From Gilichinskyi gelida (GTDB lineage Bacteria > Acidobacteriota > Thermoanaerobaculia > Gp7-AA8), in assembly GCA_038040385.1 (NCBI GenBank), contig JBBPII010000004.1, positions 124,001 to 188,000 of the forward strand: a stretch of 64,000 nucleotides of DNA, written 5' to 3'. This document shows positions 37,530 through 46,544 of the stretch, in pieces (within the stretch, counting starts at the first letter, position 1; every line of letters starts with the position of its first letter). The translations under genes and the position numbers were made by a program. The notes under the pieces are model-generated. The model was not told the origin of the DNA. It saw only the letters and a program-made list of their open reading frames with translations, and searched no databases.

Positions 37530-38846
37530 TCAGCTATGAGTGTTGCCCACCGTAGCCTCGCGGCCAGGCTGACCATAGATGACGACGAGATTGAGCAGGA
37601 CGACGATGAACATCAATTCGAAGATGTTGGCAAGCGATGTAATGAACTTCGCGCGCGCAGAAATCGGCACGATGTCGCCGTAACCCGTGGTGGTGATCGT
37701 ATAGATCATGAAGTATGCGTAATCGAGGAGCTCGAATGGGCGTCCGCTTTCGATCACCACTTCCACGTGGAGCTTGTGGTTGATTCCCTCACGATACTTT
37801 GTCGCCACGAACCGGTCGTCGTTCGAGACAGCGCGAAGCCTCCACTCGATACGGACATCGGGTTTCAGGATCTTCAGCTCCCGCTGAATGAAAGCCCGCA
37901 CCTGTTCGATTCGCTCTTCCGATAATGCCAGGTTCTTCTGAGCTCCCTCCTGGGCCGCCAAACTGTCGCTGGCGTGGCCGACGACGGTGATCCTCCACCA
38001 CTCCGGCTTCTCCGATCGGATCCTTTCGAGCATGCTCTTCCATTCGATGATGTCCAGACGCGCGCCTTCGATCACTGCTTCGTCACTGTCCTTGAGCTCG
38101 GGACGCTCGCGAAGAAGTATCCGCTGATCGTCCGCGCTGGCCGGCCATTTCGTGATCAACTCGCCGAGTTGCTGCACCACGTCCATCTTCATATGAGCGC
38201 TTCGCTCGGTGAACGGCAGTGTGTACGTGGTCACCTTCGTGAGAATGGGTTTGGCATCGAGGGCGGGTCCCTCGAGGGCGGATTCCAGACCTCGGCGGTC
38301 GTGAAGAGCGAGCGCAAAGGTTAGGTCGTATGCCACATGCGAAAAGAGATAGAGCGCGCCGCAAATGGCGGCGAAGAAATGCCGCCGAATCGCTTCTTGA
38401 CGCTTCGGATAGTTAATGGTGAGACGGGCGATGACGAGGATGCCGGTGAGTACGACACAGCCGATCGCAATGGCCACAAACGACAGTCCTTCAGCCACAG
38501 TCCGGAAGCGATCGCCTCGACAGTAAACGAATGTCAGCAATGCTTTCCATAGCTCTAGCGCCAAGTACACCGAACCGATATGCCACGGCGGCTTGGAACT
38601 CCCAGCCCAAGCGCCGCCGATGATGAGAAGGATCGGTGAAACGAGCAACAGTAGAGCCGTGTAGGGAGCGCCACCCTCAACATCCTTCATTCCGGCGTAC
38701 CACGTGGCAGCGGTGACGATGCCGGTGATGATCGCAACGATCCAGCCCCATCCGAAGATGCGCCGCCATAGCGACTCGTTCGCTGCAGGCGAGACCGCTT
38801 GCGGTTCACGCTCTTTCGGCGGTGGCGTCGCTTCGGCATTGGACAA
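37530..38846 (-). CDS. K+ channel-like membrane protein with OmpA-like domain in the outer loop
   Basis: About 438 residues from a TTG start with AGGGA upstream; the exact start is uncertain because no ATG lies near. Four or five membrane helices (about 33-52, 62-83, 93-110, 120-146, 160-180) precede a soluble region. That region has an OmpA-like signature: GHASDS (D294), then NLALSEERIEQVRAFI (R312), the residue pattern that binds diaminopimelate in peptidoglycan. It is followed directly by a pore helix, the selectivity filter TTTGYGD (385-391) and a last membrane helix. The soluble domain therefore sits between S5 and the pore, facing the periplasm. Confidence 0.75.
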   Translation of the reverse strand: MSNAEATPPPKEREPQAVSPAANESLWRRIFGWGWIVAIITGIVTAATWYAGMKDVEGGAPYTALLLLVSPILLIIGGAWAGSSKPPWHIGSVYLALELWKALLTFVYCRGDRFRTVAEGLSFVAIAIGCVVLTGILVIARLTINYPKRQEAIRRHFFAAICGALYLFSHVAYDLTFALALHDRRGLESALEGPALDAKPILTKVTTYTLPFTERSAHMKMDVVQQLGELITKWPASADDQRILLRERPELKDSDEAVIEGARLDIIEWKSMLERIRSEKPEWWRITVVGHASDSLAAQEGAQKNLALSEERIEQVRAFIQRELKILKPDVRIEWRLRAVSNDDRFVATKYREGINHKLHVEVVIESGRPFELLDYAYFMIYTITTTGYGDIVPISARAKFITSLANIFELMFIVVLLNLVVIYGQPGREATVGNTHS

Positions 38847-38890
38847 CGCTCTTTCCCTTCGTTGAATGACTGCGGACGTGCGCGGACCCA

Positions 38891-38986
38891 CCCTAGGAGT
38901 GACGCATCTGCCGATTTCCCTACCGGTGCCATGATATTTTCCTTCCCCTGCAGGTAGGGAAACGCGGGGTCTCGCCACTCCTAGGG
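38891..38986. repeat. Two-tier symmetric palindrome upstream of the GTPase-SEDS operon
   Basis: Outer arms CCCTAGGAGTG (38891-38901) / CACTCCTAGGG (38976-38986) and inner arms TTTCCCTACC (38915-38924) / GGTAGGGAAA (38953-38962) are perfect, with equal 13-base spacers on both sides and a 28-base centre. It lies between the divergent channel gene and the operon starting at 39088. It could be an operator, a structured leader or a small non-autonomous element. Confidence 0.75.
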
Positions 38987-39087
38987 AGAGGTTCGCGGCG
39001 CGGCTTCGCCAGATCGTCTACGGAGACAATCGATCCCTGGCAGAGTGGGGTTGGCGTCTTGCGTCGTTCGAACAAGGAGAACTGTTG

Positions 39088-39516
39088 ATGCGCGCTGTCG
39101 ACGTCGAGAGGCTGGTAACCACGACCAAGGGCGATGTCCTGGCCGCGGCGAGCACGGGAATCCTTCTCGTGGCGGCCGCCGCGGCACTGATCTTCCCGAA
39201 GGCGATCGTGGCGGTCACCGGCAAGGCGGACGCGGCGCGGCTGAACGCACCGGACGAAATCACGATGGCGGCACACGACGACGACGCTCCGTTTCTCATC
39301 TCCCGCGACACGATCGAGATTCGGGTCGGGAAAGCGATCACGCTGCGGCAGCTTCTCGATCTCTACCGGCTCGAAAAGCCGCACCAGCGCAAGCAGGTCG
39401 TCGAGCAGCTCTCCGGCGCAACACTCGACGCGCCGATTCCGCCCGGCACCACGCTGCGCATCAAGCTTACCCCGACGACGGCGGATGTCCCGGGCTCGCC
39501 GCGGGAGGCAAAATAG
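39088..39516 (+). CDS. Single-pass membrane protein with LysM-like C-terminus (operon gene 1)
   Basis: 142 residues from an ATG with AAGGAGA eight bases upstream. A membrane helix lies at about 19-40. The C-terminal part (about 70-135) reads IRVGKAITLRQLLDLYRL then IPPGTTLRIKL, which has the strand-helix-helix-strand plan of LysM peptidoglycan-binding modules, though it is divergent. If so, the protein would link the membrane to the wall. It is the first gene of a nine-gene run on the plus strand, and the next start is four bases away. Confidence 0.6.
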   Translation: MRAVDVERLVTTTKGDVLAAASTGILLVAAAAALIFPKAIVAVTGKADAARLNAPDEITMAAHDDDAPFLISRDTIEIRVGKAITLRQLLDLYRLEKPHQRKQVVEQLSGATLDAPIPPGTTLRIKLTPTTADVPGSPREAK

Positions 39517-39520
39517 ACGA

Positions 39521-40555
39521 ATGCGTATTCTCTGCAAGGACTGCTGGATTACGCATGACACCACCACGCTGCTGGCGAGCTGCAAACGCTGCGACGCAAA
39601 CACGCGCATCCCGCGGCTCGATCCGCTGCCCGACCGCGCCGCACCGGCCGTCCCGGCGGCGGGCCGCCCCGCGGAATTCGTCTGCCGCATTCATCCCACC
39701 GAACCGCTCGACCTTTACTGCCCCGAATGCGAGGCGAAGCTTTCTGCGCGCGCGGAGGTCGGCGATCGAAGCGTCGTGGCCATCATGGGTGACGTCGGCG
39801 TCGGCAAGACTTGGCTCCTGCGGGTCTTGAGCCGCCGGTTACGTCCGTCGAACGGATCGCCGGTGTCCTTCCGCCGCGCGCTGGGCGACACCGATGAGCA
39901 GATCGCGGCGGCGATCGCGGAAACGCGCACCGGCGCCCGCGTCACGCCGGCGACCGATGCGGTGGTCCGCAACTACGCCTGGGAGGTAATGATCGACGGT
40001 TCGCCGCGATCGTGGGTGGCCGCCGTGCACGACGCGGCCGGAGAGGTTTGGAATCGCCTCGAGTCGCTCGATCGCAGCGCGTACGACAAGCTGTATCGCT
40101 ATCTCGATCTGGTGGGAAGCGTGATCTTTCTGGTCGACGGTGAACGCATCGCCGAGGCCCTCGACGCCTCGCCCGATGCGCCGTCCGCAGCCTCGGATGC
40201 AGCCGTGTCGCGCGAGATCGCAATGATCGACGCATTGGGGCGAAGAACGCGCGCGCACAGCGGCAATACCGCGCTGGCAATCGTGATCTCCAAGGCCGAC
40301 GTCTTGTGGAACCGCGACGACTGCGCACCGATGCATCCCGACAGCGGTGCGGACCGCGACGCGATCGATGTCGCAACGCGAGCGCTGCTCGGGAAGGCCG
40401 GCCGCGCCGCGCTGCTCGCCGCGTGCGCGGAGTCGTTCACACCGGTGCGCTGCTTTGCGATATCGGCATTCGGAACGGCGGCCGGCTCGCCGTCGATCGA
40501 CGATGTCAGGCCGGTTCGGATCGAAGAACCGCTGATCGCCTTGTTGCGCGAGTAG
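39521..40555 (+). CDS. Zinc-ribbon P-loop GTPase, double-GTPase-like (operon gene 2)
   Basis: 344 residues. Two metal-binding clusters open the protein: C5-x-x-C8...C21-x-x-C24 and a second one ending YCPEC. The P-loop is GDVGVGKTW (K96), a G3-like HDAAGE has D171 and G174, and a G4-like SKAD ends in D260. The G4 lysine and aspartate with the preceding beta strand (LAIVISKAD) fit a TRAFAC-type GTPase resembling the double-GTPase families predicted in conflict systems. The protein is soluble. A second, related GTPase is encoded three genes downstream. Confidence 0.7.
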   Translation: MRILCKDCWITHDTTTLLASCKRCDANTRIPRLDPLPDRAAPAVPAAGRPAEFVCRIHPTEPLDLYCPECEAKLSARAEVGDRSVVAIMGDVGVGKTWLLRVLSRRLRPSNGSPVSFRRALGDTDEQIAAAIAETRTGARVTPATDAVVRNYAWEVMIDGSPRSWVAAVHDAAGEVWNRLESLDRSAYDKLYRYLDLVGSVIFLVDGERIAEALDASPDAPSAASDAAVSREIAMIDALGRRTRAHSGNTALAIVISKADVLWNRDDCAPMHPDSGADRDAIDVATRALLGKAGRAALLAACAESFTPVRCFAISAFGTAAGSPSIDDVRPVRIEEPLIALLRE

Positions 40556-40557
40556 AC

Positions 40558-42297
40558 ATGATGGCCGAGTTACGTGTGTCGCATCGGATCTACACGCACG
40601 CGGTGAGCGGCGGCGTCGCACCGGGTGCGGGCTACGCTGATGCTGGAAATCTCGATCTCGGACCCTCGTCGCTCGATCAATTCATCGAGAGTGTCACGCC
40701 GGGGGAAGAGCGATGTTTCGCCATCCGCCGGGTTGCGTACGATGTCGGCTCGGCGGCGTGCGCGGTTGTGTCGTACGGGTCGCTGGTCACCGACGGCAAA
40801 GAACGGGCTGGTGTTCTGACACACGCCCGTCTGGCGTACGTGGCCGACGGACGTGCCTATCTCGATGCGCTCGAAATCGTGCAGACCGCGTTCGAATTCG
40901 ACGTGAGGGACATCCTGGAAGCGCTCCCTGCGGAGCGCGTCGATCGCTATGTCGAACGGATTCGCAACGAGGACCGCGTGTCGGTCCGGGAATGGTCGCC
41001 GGCACCGCTCGATAACATTCCCACGGACTTCGCGATTAGTGTGCTCTCGACCTGCGTGAGGCAGTGGAATCCGCAGGTCGCCGTCACCGCTCCTCTCGCT
41101 TCCGATCACTGCAACGTTCAATCGATCACCGCGGCGTGGAGCGCGCTTCCGCATTCGATGCAGATGTCGTGTCCGTGGGCGGTGGGAGCAAACCGAGGAT
41201 CGCGCGTCCGCATCATCTTCATGCCGGCGCAACGGTTGATCGAGACGCCGCCGCCTCCCCACCGCGATCTCCTCGCCGACTATCTCGACTGGCTGAAGAA
41301 CGACCCGGTGGAGGGAAGACGGTTCATCGAAGAAAGCACCGCGAACACCGGAGAAGACTTTCTCCGCGAGATCCGCGGCGTCATGCGCAGTCCGGCGGTG
41401 GCGCCGGCCGAGATATACGCGTCGGCGCCGGACGTCGCCGAGGAGCTCGACATGTCGAAAAAGAACCGGTCGTCTGCCGAGAACGCCGCGCCCGCCAACG
41501 CGCGCGAGGGCATCGATCCCGAGGTCACCGCCGCCCTCAACCGCCAGATCCGCGAGGCCGGCAAATCGCTGGAGCGATACGTCGAAGATCGCCTTCAGGC
41601 GTCGCTTGGGACGCGCGGGCCGTGGCAGGGAGACCTGGACGGATTCGGCACCGCCCCGCTGCCTCGACCGGCTTTGTTCGTACCGCCGTGGTTGCTCGGT
41701 ACCGCGTTCGCGGTGGTTCTCGTGGCTTTGGGATACCTGTTGTGGCGAGTGGAACGCCTCGGATCCAGTCAAGCGGAGCTGGTAAGGCAAATTGCTGCCG
41801 TGCACCCCCCGTCGAGTACCGTCAATCCGAAAAAAACAAACGCTGACGTTTCCGCGGTGCCGGCCGTGGCGGATCCGGCAGTCTCGCTACAAGGTGCGAG
41901 ATGGATGGAGAAATTCAGATCACTGACCGAGATACAACCCTTGCTGCTGGCGCGAGCGCTGGATGCGCTCGCATCCAACAAGTTGGCCGCCTCACCGAAT
42001 CAGGCCAAGAGGTTGGCGGAGCAATTCGAACAGTATGCCGCGAAGAAGGAAGACTACCCTCTACCCGATCCCGACAGGCGCCACAAACTTCGCCGTTTGC
42101 TGTTCGAGCACGTCATCACTGTCGAGAACAGTCCGCCACCGCCCATCGTGGTCGACGGAGATCTGAGCGATCTGAGGATGGCCGACCTGCGCGCGGTGAA
42201 GTCGAAGCTGCACCTCACCAATACGAGCGACAAGGTCGACGACGAAGAACTCCAAGCGGAAGCCGTCATCCGGTACACGTTGAGTCTGAAGCCATGA
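40558..42297 (+). CDS. GTPase-associated protein (GAP1-like) with membrane anchor (operon gene 3)
   Basis: 579 residues, starting two bases after the GTPase stop (two ATGs in a row). Residues 1-230 (RIYTHAVSGGVAPGAGYADAG near the start) resemble the N-terminal domain of GTPase-associated protein 1. A charged, coiled linker (about 300-375) leads to one membrane helix (about 378-398, WLLGTAFAVVLVALGYLLW) and a C-terminal soluble part of about 180 residues. It may anchor the GTPase at the membrane. The assignment to the GAP1 class is by recognition of the opening pattern and by its neighbours, not by a search. Confidence 0.55.
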   Translation: MMAELRVSHRIYTHAVSGGVAPGAGYADAGNLDLGPSSLDQFIESVTPGEERCFAIRRVAYDVGSAACAVVSYGSLVTDGKERAGVLTHARLAYVADGRAYLDALEIVQTAFEFDVRDILEALPAERVDRYVERIRNEDRVSVREWSPAPLDNIPTDFAISVLSTCVRQWNPQVAVTAPLASDHCNVQSITAAWSALPHSMQMSCPWAVGANRGSRVRIIFMPAQRLIETPPPPHRDLLADYLDWLKNDPVEGRRFIEESTANTGEDFLREIRGVMRSPAVAPAEIYASAPDVAEELDMSKKNRSSAENAAPANAREGIDPEVTAALNRQIREAGKSLERYVEDRLQASLGTRGPWQGDLDGFGTAPLPRPALFVPPWLLGTAFAVVLVALGYLLWRVERLGSSQAELVRQIAAVHPPSSTVNPKKTNADVSAVPAVADPAVSLQGARWMEKFRSLTEIQPLLLARALDALASNKLAASPNQAKRLAEQFEQYAAKKEDYPLPDPDRRHKLRRLLFEHVITVENSPPPPIVVDGDLSDLRMADLRAVKSKLHLTNTSDKVDDEELQAEAVIRYTLSLKP

Positions 42298-45230
42298 GTC
42301 TGCTCATCGACCACGCTCTGGTGACGGATACTGATCATCTGACCGGCGGCGGAGGCTACGCCGTGGAGGGGGTATCACCGGACGTCACGCCCGTGGAGCG
42401 CGCCTTCGTGGCCGACAACTTCGGCATCAGCGGCTATCTGCACGATCCGTCGAACGCGCGCGACTACTTCAGCTTCTTCCGCATTCCGAACGGCCGCTTG
42501 GCGTTCGTCCGCCGCTTCGCCAACGGCACGCGCCGGAACGGCGTTCAGAACCGGCTCTTCATCCACACGATGTTTCTATACGACGACGCGTTCGCCGCTC
42601 TCCACGGGCTGCCATGGCTGTTGGTGGAGTCGACTTTTCGCAACGGGAAGGGCGCAGAGGAATTCGCGCTGACCAAAGACGTCGAGCCGCTTCTGAAGTT
42701 CCTGCCGCTCCAAATCCAGACGCCGCTCACCGTCGCGGCGGCCCATCAACACCTCAATGACCGCCTCGCGCAATTCGAGCGGCGCGCCGCAGTGGCCGGC
42801 GGCCAGCGGGCCGACGAGGTCATCGCCTCCGCCATGGCGGCGATCGGCGAGGGAAGACCGGTGGTTCTCCCGCAGGATCGCGACTTCGAGCTGGTTACGC
42901 TGCTCGCCTGGTCGATGCTTCCGTTGCGCGACCGCTTTGACCTGGCGTGGACACAGCACGACTCGCGCAACCTCGCCGGCATCACCTTCGACATCGCGAA
43001 CGCTCCCGAGGGCGAGGCCGCGGACCTCACGTCGCGCAGCGGGACCGACGCCGCGCAGCGACTCTTCCGCCTCAATCAGGGAACCGCCCGAGACTGGTAC
43101 GAGCTTCACGACGAAGCGCTGCGGCGCGATCTCACCATCCGCAGGCCGGAGCTCAGCTATTGGCTGCGGTGGCGGGAGGCGCTCGCGGAAGTGATGTCCG
43201 ATCCGACAGCCCCCAACGAAGTCCTCCGCCCGCGCCTGGAACGCCTTGCGAGCACCGTGCGTCTCGACCGCCGCGACCCGTGGGTCGACGAGCTGGCGCT
43301 GCTGAAGGTCCTCTGGAGCGGTATTGGCCGGGCCATCGAGAGCGGGGAGTCCAAATCGTCCGCCGTGAACCGCTGGGTAGGCCTCATGACGGGGAAAATC
43401 GGCGACGTCATCTTCCGCAAGCCACCGACGAACGCGTGGCTCGACGAGAGCGAGCGCCAGATCGGCCGGGACTTGCTGGTCGACGCTTTCCTGCGGGGAA
43501 CGGAGACGCGCGACTCGGCCGCCGCTACCCGAGAGGCGCTCGCTTCGTGGCTCATATCGCACGCGGACAGCGGCGCTCCCGTGGAAACGGCCGCCCTCGT
43601 GCGGCTCCTGGAGCGGCTGGCGCTCGATCGCTCGTCGCACGTCGAAGATCTCCTGCGCATCGTCATCCGCCGCAGCGATGGATTCGCGGCGCTCGTCAGC
43701 ACACTTCCCGCCAGCCGTCCCGAGTTCGCCGACGTCATCCTTCTTTCAGTGCTCCTCGGCCTCAACGCGCAGCATCGCGACACCGGGAACGCTGTCCGTA
43801 AACTCCTGATTCCGCAGCTCCTGAGTGACGCGGCCCTGGCGGAACGCATTCCGCAGTCGGCAGTGCTGTCGATTGCCACGCTGCTGCGCGACGAGCCGGC
43901 CGAGTTCCTCGACTTCGGCCGCCGCTTCGGCCCAGCCACCATCGGCGAGATCACCAAGCAGGTCACGGAGTGGTTCAACAAGGATCGAGACCGCACACGA
44001 AGCCTTGCTCGCGAGCTGCTCGATCAAGTGGTGCGGCGTGTCTACCCGCAGGTGCAGTCGGCGGCGCTGGCGCTCGCCGCCGCCGCGGCGGGCGAGCCGT
44101 CGCGCTTATGGCTGCCGATCGTTCTGGGGACAGCCACGTCGATCGACGATCAGCCGGACCATAGCCGGCGCGAGCGGTTTCTCGCTCAGATCGCGCTGAT
44201 CACGAATCCGAATGTCATCGACTCGGAAGCGGCGAGCCAGATCGTCGACACATTCGTGTCCCGCGCGAAGGCCGGCGCGTCGATCGGCCCCTGCATGCGC
44301 CAACTGCTTCGATTGTCGAGCCGCACGTGGGCGTCGGACATCGGAAGAGATCTCGCCGACGTCACCGCGCGTATTCTGAAGAACCCGCGCGAGCCGATCG
44401 GCAATTGGGAGTTCGTCCTCACCGAGTTGTTACGGGTCGAAACGAAACGGGAGCTGAGGCCGGAGGTCGCCGAGGCGTTGACCGTCTACTGGGAACGCGC
44501 CGACGAGCGTGCGCTGGCAGGAATCGGCGATCACGTCCTGTCCGCGATCCCTCGGCTGACCGGCGCGCATCGCGATCGCGTGCTGCGCCGCTGGCTGGGG
44601 CGGGTGAGTAATCTTCCGCGCGGCAGTCGGAGCGATGAGTTGATTCGCATCCTTGGCTCGCTATTGCCGGCGGACCAGCGCTGGCGCCTGACAGTTCCGT
44701 TGGCTGAGCGCGATCTGGAGCTGGGGACGGCCACCATCGAGACGTTGGCAAGACTCGACGCGGTGCTGCTCGAGCACCGATACGGCCGGGAATCGCCATT
44801 GGAAGCCTTCATCGCGCGCATGAGCTCGAACAAGAATGCGGTCGCGCGCGCCGTGCAACTCATCGGTATCGCCGTGCACCAACACACGTTGCCGTCGACC
44901 CGCTCGTTCATCGAGACCGATCTCCTGGACGCCGCGCTCAGCAAGGTCCCCCACGAGGGGTGGCCCGAATTGCTGTCGAAAATCGCGACCTTCAACCGTC
45001 TTTATGAGGATGAGATGTATTTGCTTCAGGTGATCGCCCGCCGCGCCGGAGCGGTCGCGCACAAATCGCCCGCTGCCGTCGAGGAATTCCGCAAGCAGTG
45101 CCGGCGGCACCATCGGCGAGGCGCGTATGACGCGTTCTGCATCGGGTTGAAGCCGATCGGCGCGCGAGCGTTGGAAACGGCCGGGCGGCAAATCTCGCGC
45201 GTGGCAAAGTGGTGGGCTCACTGGGAATGA
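42294..45230 (+). CDS. Large GAP1-like protein (operon gene 4)
   Basis: 978 residues, ATGA overlap with the gene before. The start IDHALVTDTDHLTGGGGY, SFFRIPNGRLAFVRRFANGTRRNGVQNRLFIHTMFL and LLAWSMLPLRDRFDLAW match the order of the GAP1 N and M domains: a beta-rich domain ending in a histidine segment, then a helical middle domain. The C-terminal 650 residues are helical and repeat-like (HEAT/TPR-like), without membrane helix. It probably forms a scaffold or effector for the GTPases. Family assignment is by eye. Confidence 0.6.
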   Translation: MSLLIDHALVTDTDHLTGGGGYAVEGVSPDVTPVERAFVADNFGISGYLHDPSNARDYFSFFRIPNGRLAFVRRFANGTRRNGVQNRLFIHTMFLYDDAFAALHGLPWLLVESTFRNGKGAEEFALTKDVEPLLKFLPLQIQTPLTVAAAHQHLNDRLAQFERRAAVAGGQRADEVIASAMAAIGEGRPVVLPQDRDFELVTLLAWSMLPLRDRFDLAWTQHDSRNLAGITFDIANAPEGEAADLTSRSGTDAAQRLFRLNQGTARDWYELHDEALRRDLTIRRPELSYWLRWREALAEVMSDPTAPNEVLRPRLERLASTVRLDRRDPWVDELALLKVLWSGIGRAIESGESKSSAVNRWVGLMTGKIGDVIFRKPPTNAWLDESERQIGRDLLVDAFLRGTETRDSAAATREALASWLISHADSGAPVETAALVRLLERLALDRSSHVEDLLRIVIRRSDGFAALVSTLPASRPEFADVILLSVLLGLNAQHRDTGNAVRKLLIPQLLSDAALAERIPQSAVLSIATLLRDEPAEFLDFGRRFGPATIGEITKQVTEWFNKDRDRTRSLARELLDQVVRRVYPQVQSAALALAAAAAGEPSRLWLPIVLGTATSIDDQPDHSRRERFLAQIALITNPNVIDSEAASQIVDTFVSRAKAGASIGPCMRQLLRLSSRTWASDIGRDLADVTARILKNPREPIGNWEFVLTELLRVETKRELRPEVAEALTVYWERADERALAGIGDHVLSAIPRLTGAHRDRVLRRWLGRVSNLPRGSRSDELIRILGSLLPADQRWRLTVPLAERDLELGTATIETLARLDAVLLEHRYGRESPLEAFIARMSSNKNAVARAVQLIGIAVHQHTLPSTRSFIETDLLDAALSKVPHEGWPELLSKIATFNRLYEDEMYLLQVIARRAGAVAHKSPAAVEEFRKQCRRHHRRGAYDAFCIGLKPIGARALETAGRQISRVAKWWAHWE

Positions 45231-45239
45231 GGAACAGTC

Positions 45240-46544
45240 ATGGCCGAGCAATACACATGCGGTTCGTGCGGCAAGATCGTGGACGAGAAGCCGTGTCCGC
45301 ACTGTCAAAGCTCTGCGGCGATGAAGCCCCTCGAGCGGCCTTCCAAACCCGCCTCGAAGGATGATCCCATCACCGCCGCAATCAATCGTGAGGCGCAGCG
45401 GCTGAAACCCCAGCAGGCCGGCGCGCCGAAACCGGAGTCCGCGCCGGCGCCCAAGGCGGTGGTTCCCACCCGGCCGGCGACGCCGGCACCCGTATCGGCA
45501 CCGGTGCCAAAGCCGATCCCACGCCCCGAAACGCCGCCGCGTCCGCGGCTCGTCGACCCGGAACCCGAGCCTCCGCCACGGCCGGCCGAATCACGGAAGC
45601 CGGCGGCCGAGCCGGAACCTGACGTCCCGGCGCCACCGCGAGTGCCGACGCCTCCGCCACGACGAGTGCGGCCCCCCGCCCCGTCGCCGGACGCGGTGAA
45701 GGGATTGAGCGGATTCCTCTCGCTGCTGAAGGACGAAGATTTCCGCGCGATCGTGATCTGCGGCCGTCCGAACTCAGGCAAGTCGGAGATCGTCAGCGGT
45801 TTCTCTCGCGCCAACGCCGCGGTCCGCGGCAAATCACAGATCAAGGGACGCAAGTCTCAGCAGGAGACACTGCTCACAGTTGGTGGAACGGAGCACGGCA
45901 CGGTTTGGTACGAGATTCCGAATACCGATCGCGATCTCGTATTCCTCGATCCATCCGGCGAGTTTTTCAGACGACTCTCGCCGGATGAGCAAGCCAGACT
46001 GGGTGTCGACATCACCGAGGCGCACTTCGATTTCGTCCGCGATGCGATGAAGTTCACCTCCGGAATCCTGTTGGTCGTCGACGTTTCAGAGCCGGACAAC
46101 ACAGACATTCCCGAAGCGCCATGGCGATACCAGGAACGGATGCTGTCCTTCACGCTTGCCGCGCTCCGCTGGCTGCGATTCGACAAGAAAGCCGTTCTCC
46201 CGGCCTTGGGCGTCGTCGACAACATCGCCGCGCGCGTTCGTAAAGTGCGGCGCCTCGATGTTCCTGTCCTCGTTCTTCTGTCCAAAGTAGACCGTGTACC
46301 GAACTACACGAACGAGTCGCCGCTCGACTTCTCGCGCAAGTGGTTGCCGCAGCTTCACGCCTCGCTCCTGACGCATACGCGCATTTTCCACATCGACTAT
46401 TGCCACACCATGATCGGGCCACGCGACGCGGCGCGCGCCGAGGAGCGCCCGTGCGGCGTACTGCTCTCGCTGGAATGGCTCATGGCCCCGCCGCTGCGGC
46501 TGCTGCCCCGCATTCCCAGCCGATGGCTGGAGAGGTGGAAGTGA
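45240..46544 (+). CDS. Second zinc-ribbon GTPase with proline-rich linker (operon gene 5)
   Basis: 434 residues. A zinc ribbon opens the protein (CGSCG...CPHC), followed by a proline-rich linker of about 130 residues and the P-loop domain from about 150: GRPNSGKS (K181), a G3-like DPSG (237-240) and G4-like SKVD (K349, D351). It has the same plan as operon gene 2, so the two are probably distant paralogues forming a pair. Its coding sequence is nine bases after gene 4, and its stop overlaps gene 6 (TGATG). Confidence 0.7.
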   Translation: MAEQYTCGSCGKIVDEKPCPHCQSSAAMKPLERPSKPASKDDPITAAINREAQRLKPQQAGAPKPESAPAPKAVVPTRPATPAPVSAPVPKPIPRPETPPRPRLVDPEPEPPPRPAESRKPAAEPEPDVPAPPRVPTPPPRRVRPPAPSPDAVKGLSGFLSLLKDEDFRAIVICGRPNSGKSEIVSGFSRANAAVRGKSQIKGRKSQQETLLTVGGTEHGTVWYEIPNTDRDLVFLDPSGEFFRRLSPDEQARLGVDITEAHFDFVRDAMKFTSGILLVVDVSEPDNTDIPEAPWRYQERMLSFTLAALRWLRFDKKAVLPALGVVDNIAARVRKVRRLDVPVLVLLSKVDRVPNYTNESPLDFSRKWLPQLHASLLTHTRIFHIDYCHTMIGPRDAARAEERPCGVLLSLEWLMAPPLRLLPRIPSRWLERWK

